Source: SHVO01 sp964576515
GTDB taxonomy: Bacteria > Pseudomonadota > Alphaproteobacteria > Rhodospirillales > Rhodospirillaceae
DNA: 64,000 nucleotides
Direction of reading: 5' to 3'
Assembly (NCBI GenBank): GCA_964576515.1
Contig: CAZNUW010000014.1
Coordinates: forward strand, 1-64,000
Position numbers and translations under genes: made by a program. Below the pieces are notes generated by a model that saw only the letters and a program-made list of their open reading frames with translations, did no database searches and was not told the origin of the DNA. The number at the start of each line of letters is the position of its first letter. Positions within the stretch are counted from its first letter, which is position 1. Shown piece by piece: positions 6,589 through 15,920 of this stretch.

Positions 6589-8957
6589 GGCGCGCCGGTC
6601 TTTTCGGCGGGATAAAAGCCGGCATGAACACGCGTGATCGCTTCGGATGAAAATTCACGTTCCATCATGGCCCGCCCGTTCCGCACGTAGGCGAGCCGTT
6701 CGGCGGGATGGGCGATCATCCAGGCCATCGCATCGGCCATGGCCTGGGCGTCGTTTGCGGGAACAAGCAATCCGGTTTCATGCGCGATGACGACTTCAGT
6801 GTTGCCCGGAATATCTGTGGCGATCAACGCGCGGCCGCTGGCCGCCGCCTCCGACAGCGCGCGCGGCAAACCTTCCCCGCCCAGCGAAGGGTGGACCAGG
6901 ACGTGGCATGAGGCGAGGTAGGGCCTGACATCGGACACTTGCCCGGTGAAAGTGACCTCCGGCAGAGCGGCCCACGCCGCCAGCACCTCTTCCGGGATCG
7001 ACGAGGGATTGTCCGCGTCGGGCGCGCCGCACACGATCAGTTCCGCCGCGATCCCACGCTCACGCAAACGCCTGTGTGCGTCGACCACCACTTGAATCCC
7101 TTTCATATAAAGCAACCGGCCGATCACCAGGAAACGGAAAGGCGGCGCGGGAGGATCGGGAAGGACGCCGAAGCGCGAAAGGTCGATCCCCGTGCCGTGG
7201 ACCAACTGAATTTGCGCCGACGGGATGCGCATACGGTCCCGGGCAAGGGCGAGATCGTGACGATTGATGACCAAGAGCAGGGCGTCGTTTGCATGCGCCG
7301 AGAGTTTCAAAACATATCCGCACCCGGCTTGAACGAGGTGTGCGAGGAGCGACCGGCTGAAGAAGAGAAAACCGAAGCCGTGGATGGCGTTGATGACCCG
7401 GATATCGCGGCCGATCGCGGCCAACGAACCGACGATGGCGGGTTTCAAGGCAATGTTGTGCAAGACGTGCGGATCGACGGCGCCGAGCAGACGTCCGACA
7501 CGGATCAGATCGGGGATGAAATAGACGAGTGAGACAAGGATCGAGGGAGAGCGTTTCCATTCAAACGGGATGACGGTGATGCCGTCATGATCCCGCGTCA
7601 GATCCTCCGGGCGGCAACGGCCGATCACGTAGATGTCGTATCCTTGCGCCCGCGCGCCGTGTGTCAGTTCTTTCTTCAGCGCGTCGAAGAAATAGAACTC
7701 GGTGACAAGAAACAGGAGGCGCTTGCGTTCCGGCGCCCGCGTTCCGGCGCCTATGACGCGCACCGCGAAAGTTGTCGTCACCGCCGTGACCGCCAGCACC
7801 GCCACCCACCAGCCCTGCCATGCGCCGAAACTTAAGGACCATATTGCGGCGCAGGCCGTGACCGTCGCGCAGACGGTCGCGAGCGCGAAGCGGTTGGGCG
7901 CGCGGTTCAGGAAAGATTTGAAACCGAGACCGGCGGCGAGCAGCACGCCGGCCACGCCGACCAGGCCCAGTTCCAGCCAAATCTGGAGCATCCCGTTATG
8001 CGGGTGCAGGAACGACGTCTTGCCCTGGAAAGACGGCATGAGCGACGCGGAAGCGCCCAGCACACGCGCGGCGTCGAAGCCGTAGCCCTCCACGATCCGC
8101 CCGCGCGTCAGTTCGCTGACATATCTCCAGATCTCGACGCGATAGCCCCAATTGGGATCGACATTGGCGATCAACCATTGATGCAAACCGGCGCCCGCCG
8201 CAGCTTCCGCGGCGAATCCCCATCCCGCCAGAACGAGACCCAATAGGATCATCGCCGCGATGGCGACCTTGCGCCCCCCCACAAATACGGCCGCAAAGAC
8301 AAATGCACCGCTTAAGAGCGCGGCAACCTCGGCGTCCATCGGATAGGCCAAGCTGACGGCGAGGATGACGCCGGTCCAAAGAGGAACGGCGACCAGCGCG
8401 CCTATAAATCTGGCCATAACCGCGGCCACCGCGAAGCAGGTACAACAGGCCAGCACCAGGCCTCCGGTAAGGGCGGTGAGGCGCTGAAACACCGTTTCAG
8501 TCTGGCGATGTAGTCCGATCAGCGCGCCGTCGGTCAGGCGTTCGATCACGAGGACCAGCACGAGCGCGAGGGCGCCCCAAATCGCCGGGGTGGCCATAAG
8601 GTCGAGGGTCCGGCCCGATTGGCGCATCAGGAGACGGCCCGCGGCAAGGCCCAAGGTCACGATCACCGCGGTCTTGAGCCAGGCGTCCCACGGGAGATGC
8701 GGCGCCCAGAAGATAGAGGCGAAGCTCCACAGAAGAATAAAAGCCATTGCGGCGACGGCGGGCGACACGCGCGCAGGGGATGGGGGGCGCGCGGCTCCCT
8801 GAAGCGCAAGCGAAAGGACCGCGAGGATCAGTGTCGCGACGGCGAGATCGCGGCTCCACGCCACGAGCGGGACCGACAGGAGCGTCATGAAACCCGCCAC
8901 ACGCGCCGTCCGGGGCCACCGTGTGGTTTCCGGGGAAACTGACAACACCTCAGTCAC
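6558..8957 (-). CDS. O-antigen polymerase/ligase fused to GT4 glycosyltransferase
   Basis: Encodes 799 residues in one uninterrupted frame. Residues 1 to about 405 are polytopic (around eleven hydrophobic segments) and carry the Wzy/WaaL-type periplasmic loop motif HPHNGMLQIWLELG near residue 313. Residues of about 410-795 form a cytosolic GT-B family 4 glycosyltransferase: LLFLVTEFYFF opening, GRLLYMKGI and a HPSLGGEGLPRALSEAAASG donor-binding segment with the EX7E-type acids. A polymerase or ligase joined to a glycosyltransferase is unusual. GTG 8957 overlaps the upstream GT4 stop by eight bases, so the operon is tightly coupled. The likely role is assembly of a surface polysaccharide; the linked sugar is unknown. 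Confidence 0.8.
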   Translation of the reverse strand: MTEVLSVSPETTRWPRTARVAGFMTLLSVPLVAWSRDLAVATLILAVLSLALQGAARPPSPARVSPAVAAMAFILLWSFASIFWAPHLPWDAWLKTAVIVTLGLAAGRLLMRQSGRTLDLMATPAIWGALALVLVLVIERLTDGALIGLHRQTETVFQRLTALTGGLVLACCTCFAVAAVMARFIGALVAVPLWTGVILAVSLAYPMDAEVAALLSGAFVFAAVFVGGRKVAIAAMILLGLVLAGWGFAAEAAAGAGLHQWLIANVDPNWGYRVEIWRYVSELTRGRIVEGYGFDAARVLGASASLMPSFQGKTSFLHPHNGMLQIWLELGLVGVAGVLLAAGLGFKSFLNRAPNRFALATVCATVTACAAIWSLSFGAWQGWWVAVLAVTAVTTTFAVRVIGAGTRAPERKRLLFLVTEFYFFDALKKELTHGARAQGYDIYVIGRCRPEDLTRDHDGITVIPFEWKRSPSILVSLVYFIPDLIRVGRLLGAVDPHVLHNIALKPAIVGSLAAIGRDIRVINAIHGFGFLFFSRSLLAHLVQAGCGYVLKLSAHANDALLLVINRHDLALARDRMRIPSAQIQLVHGTGIDLSRFGVLPDPPAPPFRFLVIGRLLYMKGIQVVVDAHRRLRERGIAAELIVCGAPDADNPSSIPEEVLAAWAALPEVTFTGQVSDVRPYLASCHVLVHPSLGGEGLPRALSEAAASGRALIATDIPGNTEVVIAHETGLLVPANDAQAMADAMAWMIAHPAERLAYVRNGRAMMEREFSSEAITRVHAGFYPAEKTGAPYLELLPQAS

Positions 8958-10026
8958 GTAAACAATCCTCGAAAATCCCGTGAAGTTCGTTTGCGGCGAC
9001 GGCGGAATCGTAACGCGCTCCGGCGATCGTCCGGCTATGCGCGCCTTGCGCCTTGAGCAAGGCGCGGTCGGCGTAAAGCTGGTGCAGGCGCCGGTACCAG
9101 TCGTCCGGTGTCCGGCAGTGGAATCCGGTTGCTCCGTCTTCCACGAGGTCGGCGGCGATGCCGACGGGCGACGTCAGGGTCGGCCGGCCCGCCGCCATGT
9201 ATTGAATGATCTTGTATCCGCTTTTCCCACGGGTCCACGGGCTATCGTCCAAAGGACACAGGCCGACCGACAATTTTGGAAGCGTGTCGCGCTCGGATGC
9301 CTCGCTCCATGCGATCCGTTGGCCCGGAAGATCGGGAAACTGGGATGGTTCCATTCCAATGAATATCGCTTGCGCATCCGTCTCGCGAAGGAATCGCGCC
9401 AGCGGCTCTTTGATCAGGTGTAGCGACTGGGTTGCCGTCATCGGCGTACCGATCCAGCCGACGGTAAACGGCGCCCCCGCTGGCGGCGCGGCGGAGAACG
9501 CGGAGGTGTCGACCGCGCTATAGATCAAACGCACGGTCCGCGCCCCGGCGGAACGGGCATAGTCCGCCATCATGGGGCTGCCGACCGTAACCGCGTCCGC
9601 GCGCGCCATGATGCGGTCGATCTTGTCGGCGAAGATGCGTCGTCCCCATGCGGCGTTCAAATTCTTATAATACAGATGCTGCGCGTCGTCGTAGTCGACG
9701 ACCAGTTTCCGTCCTTTCAACAAGAGCGCTTCCGCCGCGAAGGGCAGGAAGGGAAAGAGTTCCTGCTGAAGCCATACAATGTCGCAATGGCGACGCTTCA
9801 GGACCGTTGAAACGCGTTCGGCAAGCGCTGCGAGCAGGCGCGCCGGCGACCGGCGTCCGTCCTTGTAAAGCCGGACGAGGTCGGATTCGCTGAAAAGCGG
9901 GTGAACGACGACACGCCAGCCACGGCGCTCAAGCGCAGGGATGTACTGCAGTACGCGCACACGGCTGCTGGCGCCCAGGCGGTCATATCGGGTGAGTGCG
10001 AGGATCGTTTTAGACATCCGCGTCAC
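8950..10026 (-). CDS. Glycosyltransferase family 4
   Basis: Encodes 358 residues from GTG 10026, which overlaps the upstream GT2 stop by four bases; an ATG three codons inside is an alternative. The opening ILALTRYDRLGASSRVRVLQYIPAL is the acceptor-side domain of a GT-B enzyme, and the C-terminal half has VGWIGTPMTATQSL and KSGYKIIQYMAAGRPTLTSPVG, the nucleotide-sugar binding part. It would transfer a sugar from an activated donor at the cytosolic face of the membrane. Neighbours (GT2, polymerase-GT4 fusion) place it in a polysaccharide operon. The sugar specificity cannot be told. Confidence 0.85.
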   Translation of the reverse strand: MTRMSKTILALTRYDRLGASSRVRVLQYIPALERRGWRVVVHPLFSESDLVRLYKDGRRSPARLLAALAERVSTVLKRRHCDIVWLQQELFPFLPFAAEALLLKGRKLVVDYDDAQHLYYKNLNAAWGRRIFADKIDRIMARADAVTVGSPMMADYARSAGARTVRLIYSAVDTSAFSAAPPAGAPFTVGWIGTPMTATQSLHLIKEPLARFLRETDAQAIFIGMEPSQFPDLPGQRIAWSEASERDTLPKLSVGLCPLDDSPWTRGKSGYKIIQYMAAGRPTLTSPVGIAADLVEDGATGFHCRTPDDWYRRLHQLYADRALLKAQGAHSRTIAGARYDSAVAANELHGIFEDCLRD

Positions 10027-10958
10027 GTGCTTTCTCGCCGGCGGGCAAGGGCGACGATGGGGATTCCAGACGTCAAACTCATGCCGAGAAGCCGATAGGC
10101 GCGCAACACAGCGCGGCCCGTGATGCTTTGCCGCCGTACAAACGTTCCGAGAAGGCGCAAGGGCAACTCGGCGATGAAACTCAGCGTAACAAGGACGGCT
10201 TGCGCCATCACGCCGAAATGCAGACGGGCATAGGTAAAGCGGCTGCGCAGGAAGAGGGCCAGCGCCATCCCGCCGTCTTGCGAGCTTGAGACGCGGCCGA
10301 CATGGACCGCGCGCGCTTCGGTGAAATAGTAGCTGGCGAAACCCTGAGAGGCCGCGCGCGCCGAGAGATCGACGTCCTCATAGTAGAGGAAGTAGCGCGT
10401 ATCGAAACCGCCCAGATCCTCAAACAAGGGGCGCCGGATCATGAGGGCTGCGCCCATGACCTGACCGACCCTGCCGCTAGCGGCGTGATCGCGCGCCGGG
10501 AGAAACCCTTGCGTGAGGCCCAGTGTCCTTGCGATCAGCGCCGTCATCCCGGGAAGGGGAGCGCATGTCCGTGTGACCACACCGCTTTCGTTCTCGATCG
10601 CGGGGCCGATGATGCCGACGCCGGCGGTATCGCCATCCATGAACGCGACCGTCGCCTTGAAGTATCCCGGCTTCAAAAGCGCATCTGGATTCAGGAAAAG
10701 AATGAGCCTGGCGTGTCCGCGGCTCGCGCCGATATTACAGGCCGCGCCAAAACCGAGATTGTCGGGATTGTGCAGGATGGTTGCCTGCCCCCGCGCGGCG
10801 ACCAACGTCTCGAGCTCTTCTTGCGCGTCCCCATTGTTGACGACGACTATATTGATGTCGATGCCGTCGGCGTTCGCCACGGTTCGCGCGGCGTCGACGC
10901 AGGCCGCGGTGTAGGTTGCCGAACGATAGTTCACGATGACGACGTCGACGTCGGGCAT
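10023..10958 (-). CDS. Glycosyltransferase family 2, rhamnosyltransferase-like
   Basis: Encodes 311 residues from ATG 10958; the frame stays open 18 codons further upstream into the previous gene, but MPDVDVVIVNYRSA is the normal GT2 beginning. The GT-A fold features are clear: VVIVNYRS, NPDNLGFGAACNIGA, LFLNPDALLKPGY with the DXD-like region, and GGFDTRYFLYYEDVDLSARA. This arrangement is typical of WbbL-type rhamnosyltransferases. Residues from about 250 on carry a hydrophobic segment (MAQAVLVTLSFIAELPLRLLGTF) that may attach the enzyme to the inner membrane. It is coupled to the GT4 gene downstream by a GTGA overlap. Confidence 0.85.
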   Translation of the reverse strand: MPDVDVVIVNYRSATYTAACVDAARTVANADGIDINIVVVNNGDAQEELETLVAARGQATILHNPDNLGFGAACNIGASRGHARLILFLNPDALLKPGYFKATVAFMDGDTAGVGIIGPAIENESGVVTRTCAPLPGMTALIARTLGLTQGFLPARDHAASGRVGQVMGAALMIRRPLFEDLGGFDTRYFLYYEDVDLSARAASQGFASYYFTEARAVHVGRVSSSQDGGMALALFLRSRFTYARLHFGVMAQAVLVTLSFIAELPLRLLGTFVRRQSITGRAVLRAYRLLGMSLTSGIPIVALARRREST

Positions 10959-10966
10959 TCTTAAGG

Positions 10967-11968
10967 TCAGCACAAGGTGTCGATAAAAGCCCCGATGGCG
11001 CGATTGTGCCATGGGACCGGGCTGTCCTTACCATGGAATCCCACATGCCCTCCACCGGACGTCACGGCCACCGACAAGGGACCCTGGACCGGCCACGACG
11101 GGGTCAGATAGGCGTCGGCGGGAATCCAAGGGTCGTTCAAGGCCGTTAGCAGGAGGGTCGGGACTTCGATGCCCGGCAGCAAGGGCGCCGCCGAACTTCG
11201 CCGATAATAGTCGTCGGCCCCGGCGAACCCGCCGTGCGGGGCGACGATCAGGTCGTCGAAATCGTAGATCGTGCGGATGGACACGAGGGTCTTTCGTGTT
11301 GTGGGGTCTTGGAACACGCGGCGCGCGTCCCGGGTGAGACAACGAAGAAGATGTTTCTGATAAAGTGTGTTGCGCGGAGCCATGATACGCCGCTGCGCGG
11401 CCTTCAAGTCGATCGGCGCGCAAACCGAGGCCGCGCCGATGACCTGAGAAAGACCGGACCGCTCGGCGAGGCACTTCAGCAGAAGATTTCCCCCCAGCGA
11501 GACGCCGACGAGAAACACGCCGCGTTCCTTGAGGTGCGAGGGCAAGCCGCTCAAGGCGTCGCGCAAGTCCTGGCTCCGGCCCGCGTTATAGAAGTGTTTG
11601 CAGGTTCCCAGCGATGGGCCGGCATTGCGCAGGTTGAGACGCAGCACGGGATGCCCGCGCCCCAGATGGTAGGCGGCGCTGGCCAGGATGTTCCGGCTCG
11701 TCTCGCCGCCTGTCAGGCCATGGACCAGCACGACCATGGGTTTTACGGCGGTGTCGCGCGGCGTGTTCAGATGCGCCCAGATCGCGTCGCCGCTGCCGTC
11801 GCTCATGGGCAGCGTCAACCGGGCCGCCGGATAGGCCGAAAGATCGGGCGGCCTGAAATGCAGTGTGTTCTTCAAGGTTTGTAGATCGCCGCCGACCCAC
11901 GGGAACCGCGCCCGGAAGGGCGGGAGGGCGCCGAAGTCCCGGCCCAGCCTGACAAGGTTATTGCGCAT
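10967..11968 (-). CDS. YheT-like alpha/beta hydrolase
   Basis: Encodes 333 residues of the COG0429 (YheT/EMB8) alpha/beta hydrolase family. The nucleophile elbow GVSLGGN is near residue 175, the acid lies in LNDPWIP, and the histidine in GGGHVGF near the end, giving a full catalytic triad. An HGLTGG oxyanion segment follows MVVLVHGL. The family hydrolyses esters of unknown physiological substrate. It precedes the GT2 gene by eight bases, so it is probably transcribed with the polysaccharide genes, although YheT homologues often sit in unrelated places. I would not infer a polysaccharide function from position alone. Confidence 0.8.
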   Translation of the reverse strand: MRNNLVRLGRDFGALPPFRARFPWVGGDLQTLKNTLHFRPPDLSAYPAARLTLPMSDGSGDAIWAHLNTPRDTAVKPMVVLVHGLTGGETSRNILASAAYHLGRGHPVLRLNLRNAGPSLGTCKHFYNAGRSQDLRDALSGLPSHLKERGVFLVGVSLGGNLLLKCLAERSGLSQVIGAASVCAPIDLKAAQRRIMAPRNTLYQKHLLRCLTRDARRVFQDPTTRKTLVSIRTIYDFDDLIVAPHGGFAGADDYYRRSSAAPLLPGIEVPTLLLTALNDPWIPADAYLTPSWPVQGPLSVAVTSGGGHVGFHGKDSPVPWHNRAIGAFIDTLC

Positions 11969-12027
11969 AGTGGTTTGAGGGGGGGTGGGTTACCATGACG
12001 ACGTCAATGTGATGCGGGCTACTCAAG

Positions 12028-12534
12028 ATGCGAGCCTTCCGCGATTGGTTCCTCGATCAACTGGCGATGTATGCAGCTTATCATACGGATCGCCGGAACC
12101 AGCTCACCCACTATGTGGGCGTGCCGGTGATCGTCTTTTCCATTTTGATCGCGCTTGCGCAGATTCCGCTCGCGTTCGCCGACGGCGCGCTGCTGGTGCT
12201 GGGCATCTTGTTGCTGGGCTACCTGATCGCCACGCCGCTGGTCGGGTTCGTCGCCTTGCTCATTTATATCCCGCTCTATCTCTTCGCTGCGGATATCGCG
12301 GCGCTGTCCCTCGGACTGCGATGGGCGATCATCGGCGCTTGTTTCGTGGCGGGCTGGGTCATCCAGTTTATCGGACATATCTTTGAGGGGCGCCGGCCCG
12401 CGTTCACCATCAATATGTTGCAAGTCTTCATGGCTCCGGCCTTCCTGGTGGCCGAGGCCTTGTTCGCCGTCGGTCTGCAGAAAAATCTTTCCCAGGCGCT
12501 TCACACGCGGGCGCGCAAATACGCGCAACCGTAG
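12028..12534 (+). CDS. Mpo1-like (DUF962) membrane protein
   Basis: Encodes 168 residues. It has the DUF962/YGL010w signature: YHTDRRNQLTHYVGVP near the N-terminus and IQFIGHIFEGRRPAF near residue 121, each with histidines that in yeast Mpo1 bind iron. Four to five hydrophobic segments lie between and after them. Yeast Mpo1 is a dioxygenase acting on 2-hydroxy fatty acids in alpha-oxidation; bacterial members are assumed to be related lipid enzymes. It is transcribed away from the YheT-like gene and towards the sulfurtransferase gene, and appears to stand alone. Confidence 0.8.
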   Translation: MRAFRDWFLDQLAMYAAYHTDRRNQLTHYVGVPVIVFSILIALAQIPLAFADGALLVLGILLLGYLIATPLVGFVALLIYIPLYLFAADIAALSLGLRWAIIGACFVAGWVIQFIGHIFEGRRPAFTINMLQVFMAPAFLVAEALFAVGLQKNLSQALHTRARKYAQP

Positions 12535-12543
12535 CGAACCTGA

Positions 12544-13407
12544 CTATTCCGCCGGTCCTGTCGCCACGGGCACGGACGCGTCCGCACCCCACTCCATCCA
12601 GCTCCCATCATAGATCGCGACGTCCGACTTCCCCGTCAGATGCGCGCCGAGCGCGAGGGTGCAGGCGGATACGCCCGACCCGCATGTCGTCGCCAAGGGT
12701 TGTGCAAGATCGATTCCGGCAGCGACGAATTGCGCGCGGATCGCGTCCGGACTCCGCCATGTCTTTGTATCGGCGTCGATGAAGTTCAAAAATGGCAGAT
12801 TGCGGCTTCCTGGAATATGGCCTGAACGAAGGCCCGGCCGCGGTTCCGGTTCCGTCCCCTCAAAGCGGCCCTTGCCGCGTGCATCGAGCGTCTGGAAGGT
12901 TTTGCTCGCGATATTCGCCGCCATTTCCGCTTTCGATTTGAGGCGAGGTTGCGCCGTGACGTGAAAGACGGCGGGCGGAAATTGAGACGCGGTCCGCGTC
13001 AGGTCTCGGCCCTCGGCATTCCACTTGGTGCGCCCACCGTCCAGAACGGAAACGCGCGTATGGCCGAAAGCGCGAAACATGAACCACACTCGCGCCGCGG
13101 CGCATGTGCCGCCGATATGGTCGTAAGCGACGACGTGATGGCCGTTCCCGACGCCAAGGGTGCCGACCTTGGCCGCGAACACCTCGGCGTTCGGGAAAGT
13201 ATGATCCTTCGGTCCATGAGGCTCGGCGACATCGTTGATGTCGAAGAAGATCGCGCCGGGAATATGGCCCTCGGCGTATTGTTTGCGGGCGGGCTCGACA
13301 CCGCCCGGCACGAAATAGCTGGCATCAAGGATGCGCAAGCTTGGATCGTCCAGATGCGCGGCCAGCCAGGCGGTGTCGACAAGGGTGGGAGTGTTTGCAT
13401 CGCTCAT
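12544..13407 (-). CDS. sseA: 3-mercaptopyruvate sulfurtransferase
   Basis: Encodes 287 residues forming two rhodanese domains (about 8-130 and 155-285). The active-site loop CGSGVSA with Cys242 matches the mercaptopyruvate-type signature rather than the thiosulfate-type loop. It transfers sulfur from 3-mercaptopyruvate to thiols or cyanide in the cytoplasm. It starts only three bases after the Nudix hydrolase stop, so it belongs to the operon running from the GGDEF protein through the Nudix gene. Confidence 0.88.
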   Translation of the reverse strand: MSDANTPTLVDTAWLAAHLDDPSLRILDASYFVPGGVEPARKQYAEGHIPGAIFFDINDVAEPHGPKDHTFPNAEVFAAKVGTLGVGNGHHVVAYDHIGGTCAAARVWFMFRAFGHTRVSVLDGGRTKWNAEGRDLTRTASQFPPAVFHVTAQPRLKSKAEMAANIASKTFQTLDARGKGRFEGTEPEPRPGLRSGHIPGSRNLPFLNFIDADTKTWRSPDAIRAQFVAAGIDLAQPLATTCGSGVSACTLALGAHLTGKSDVAIYDGSWMEWGADASVPVATGPAE

Positions 13408-13410
13408 CGT

Positions 13411-14025
13411 CTAAACCTTCCACGTCGCGTGAATATGATCGCGATTGAGAAAAAACCATTGAGCCATGATCAATGTCGCCGCATTCGTGATCCCACCGGC
13501 TTCGAGAAGGCGCTGTAACGCCTCCTCGCTCATGACCTTTACGCGGATATGCTCGTTTTCGCCAGGCATGCCGAAGACGCCGCCGGCGCCCTCAGTCGAT
13601 ACCCGTCCCAGATAAAGCTGGATGGTTTCCGTGGTTCCGCCGGGGCTCGCAAGGTACTTTTGGACACGCCACAGGTCCAAGACGGTTCGGCCGGCTTCTT
13701 CTTCCGTTTCGCGCCGCGCGACGTCGCCGGGCGCTTCGCCATCCTCGATGATCCCAGCGACGACTTCCAATTGCCAGGGGTCCATGCCGGCGGCGTAGGC
13801 GCCGACGCGGAACTGTTCGCACAATACGAATTCGCGGCGGATGGGATCATAAGGAAGCAAGGCGACCGCATGACCGCGCTCGAAGACTTCGCGGGTCATC
13901 GCGCCGCTCCAACCGCCGTCGAAGAGCGCATGACGCAGCGTATAGGCGTCGATGCGGAAGTACCCCTGAAACACGGTGCGCTTCTCGATGATGTCGACGC
14001 CGGTTGGAGACGCGGCGTCCGTCAT
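13411..14025 (-). CDS. nudF: ADP-ribose pyrophosphatase, Nudix family
   Basis: Encodes 204 residues. The Nudix box is complete at residues 91-112: GIIEDGEAPGDVARRETEEE followed by AG, with the REXXEE acids that bind Mg2+. The flanks (YRIDAYTLRH-like N-terminus, QFRVGAYAAG before the box) match the TIGR00052 ADP-ribose pyrophosphatase group. It would split ADP-ribose into AMP and ribose 5-phosphate. The ATG overlaps the stop of the upstream GGDEF gene (ATGA), and the sulfurtransferase gene follows after three bases. Confidence 0.88.
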   Translation of the reverse strand: MTDAASPTGVDIIEKRTVFQGYFRIDAYTLRHALFDGGWSGAMTREVFERGHAVALLPYDPIRREFVLCEQFRVGAYAAGMDPWQLEVVAGIIEDGEAPGDVARRETEEEAGRTVLDLWRVQKYLASPGGTTETIQLYLGRVSTEGAGGVFGMPGENEHIRVKVMSEEALQRLLEAGGITNAATLIMAQWFFLNRDHIHATWKV

Positions 14026-15725
14026 GGGCCGTCGGCGCCGGCAATCACGACCTGATTCCGGCCGCCGCGCTTCGCCTTATATAAGGCGTCGTCGGCGGCC
14101 TGGGTGAGATCGAGGACGTTCTTGAAGGCGGGATACGTTGCGATGCCGCTGCTGAACGTGACTCGGAAATTACCCTGTTCGGAATCGTGCTCGATGTCCT
14201 GGGCGGCCTGGCGCAGTTTGTCCATGACCTCCTTCGCCGTCGCGGCGTCCGTATTGGGCATCACGACCGCGAACTCCTCGCCGCCGTAGCGGCCGATGTA
14301 ATCGACGCGCCGCAGACGATTGCGGATCAGATGGGTCACGCGCAGGATGACTTGATCGCCGACGACATGGCCATAGGTATCGTTGACCGATTTAAAGTGA
14401 TCGATGTCGATCATCGCGAAGGAGACCGGCGACTGCGTACGGCCGGCCACACTCAGTTCGCGCTCGAGATTGCGCAAGATATTGCTGTGATTGAGCAGAC
14501 CGGTGAGGCTGTCGCGGTCCGTCAGTTTCTTGAGCTCACGGTAGCGATTGGCCCGGCTTGTCACCGCCGAGATCAACTGGCCCGGCTGCAACGGTTTCGG
14601 TAGGAAGTCGTCCGCTCCGAGATGGCGCGCGCGCAGTTGAAGGTCGAGCCGGGATTCCGTCGAAAGAAACAGGATCGGGATCGTTGTGTAAGCGGGGACC
14701 TGGCGCACGATCTGGGCGAGATCGAGGCCTGTGCACTCGGGCATGTAAAGATCCATCACGATGATGTCGGGATCGAAACCCGACAGCGTGTCCAACAACC
14801 GAGATGGCCGGCGCACCACCCGCGTCTCCATGCCGGCGTGCTCAAGGGTGGCTTGATAGAACGAAGCCAACGGTCCATCGTCTTCGGCGATGACGACGCG
14901 GTAGGGGCGTTCGTAGTCGTTCTCCTCCAGCGCGGTGATGCGCTCGACAAGGTGCTCAAGCTCGAACGGTTTGGCGATAAACGCGGTTGCGCCGTGCCGG
15001 ACCGCGTTGAGGCGATCGGCGAAGCCGGTCTGGCTGGAACACAGGACGAGCGGCAAATGCGCAAGCGGCATATTATGGCGGATCAGCGCGAGATGGGCGT
15101 CGCCGGCGGAAATATCCGCGAACACGATACCGCGCCCGTCGTGTGAGAATTCCGGTGGGACGTCCGCGGGCGTCCTAACGGGGATCACGCGATAGCCAAA
15201 ACCCTCCAACGCGCCACAGACGTGCTCGTCGTCCGTGACGCATGGACCGGCGAGGAGGAGAATGGTTGTCGACCGGGCGGGCGCTTCCGAAGCCGTAGGG
15301 GCACCCGCCATGTCTTCCAGATCGATCGCTTGACCGGGCGCCGCGGCGGCATCCTCCAAGGCTTGGATCAGCATTTCGATCTGAGCGATCTCCTCGCGGG
15401 TGAGGGTGTCCGGCGGTCCGTTGCCTGCCTGTTCGGCGACAAGGCGGAACAGGCCATCCAGCGGAGCGGCCGCCGTGCTGACTTGGGGAAAGCCGAAACT
15501 CTTCCCCGCTCCCGCGAGGGTATGAACAATATCGTGAATTTTGACGAGGGCGGTGCGCGCTTCGTCGGCGGACGGGGCGGACGGGATCAGCGCCCACACG
15601 CGCCGGACTTCGTCGATCTTGGCGGCAAGACTTTCGCCGAACTCGGCGCTCAGGCTGGCGAGGCGCTGGATTAGGGCGTCGTTCCTGGCCGCCGGCGCGG
15701 CACCGAATTTCGCGACAGCCGTCAT
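14022..15725 (-). CDS. HPt-REC-REC-GGDEF diguanylate cyclase, PleD-like
   Basis: Encodes 567 residues from ATG 15725, which has an AGGAACGTCGAGGA leader; an earlier in-frame start gives an unconvincing extension. Order of parts: an HPt-like helical domain with His68 in HTLAGAGKSFG (about 15-125), a degenerate receiver (about 155-268, Asp204), a canonical receiver (about 275-390, Glu-Asp-Asp pocket, Asp325, Lys377), and a GGDEF domain (about 400-565) with active GGEEF at 481-485. The inhibitory I-site RRVD is at 472-475, five residues ahead. It should make cyclic di-GMP when phosphorylated and be inhibited by product. Caulobacter PleD is REC-REC-GGDEF without an HPt. Confidence 0.88.
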   Translation of the reverse strand: MTAVAKFGAAPAARNDALIQRLASLSAEFGESLAAKIDEVRRVWALIPSAPSADEARTALVKIHDIVHTLAGAGKSFGFPQVSTAAAPLDGLFRLVAEQAGNGPPDTLTREEIAQIEMLIQALEDAAAAPGQAIDLEDMAGAPTASEAPARSTTILLLAGPCVTDDEHVCGALEGFGYRVIPVRTPADVPPEFSHDGRGIVFADISAGDAHLALIRHNMPLAHLPLVLCSSQTGFADRLNAVRHGATAFIAKPFELEHLVERITALEENDYERPYRVVIAEDDGPLASFYQATLEHAGMETRVVRRPSRLLDTLSGFDPDIIVMDLYMPECTGLDLAQIVRQVPAYTTIPILFLSTESRLDLQLRARHLGADDFLPKPLQPGQLISAVTSRANRYRELKKLTDRDSLTGLLNHSNILRNLERELSVAGRTQSPVSFAMIDIDHFKSVNDTYGHVVGDQVILRVTHLIRNRLRRVDYIGRYGGEEFAVVMPNTDAATAKEVMDKLRQAAQDIEHDSEQGNFRVTFSSGIATYPAFKNVLDLTQAADDALYKAKRGGRNQVVIAGADGP

Positions 15726-15920
15726 TCCTCGACGTTCCTCGATCTCTTTTCCAGGCGGTTTCGGGCTCCCAGACAGGCCACAGTGGCGCGCAGGGGTGTC
15801 CCCGTCAATATCCCGCGCCCGCAGCCGACAAACGACCAGGAACGCCATTTTAAACGTTTGATCTCATGCCTTGAATTGGAAAATGATGGGACAGTTGCCG
15901 GTGCCCGTAGGTTGCTCCCC
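15726..15920. other. Divergent intergenic region, 195 bases
   Basis: Separates the diguanylate cyclase gene (minus) from an unknown plus-strand gene and should hold promoters for both. An AT-rich patch lies around 15848-15890. I see no convincing promoter pair on the plus strand and only a weak TTCAAG/TAAAAT candidate on the minus strand. Confidence 0.35.
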
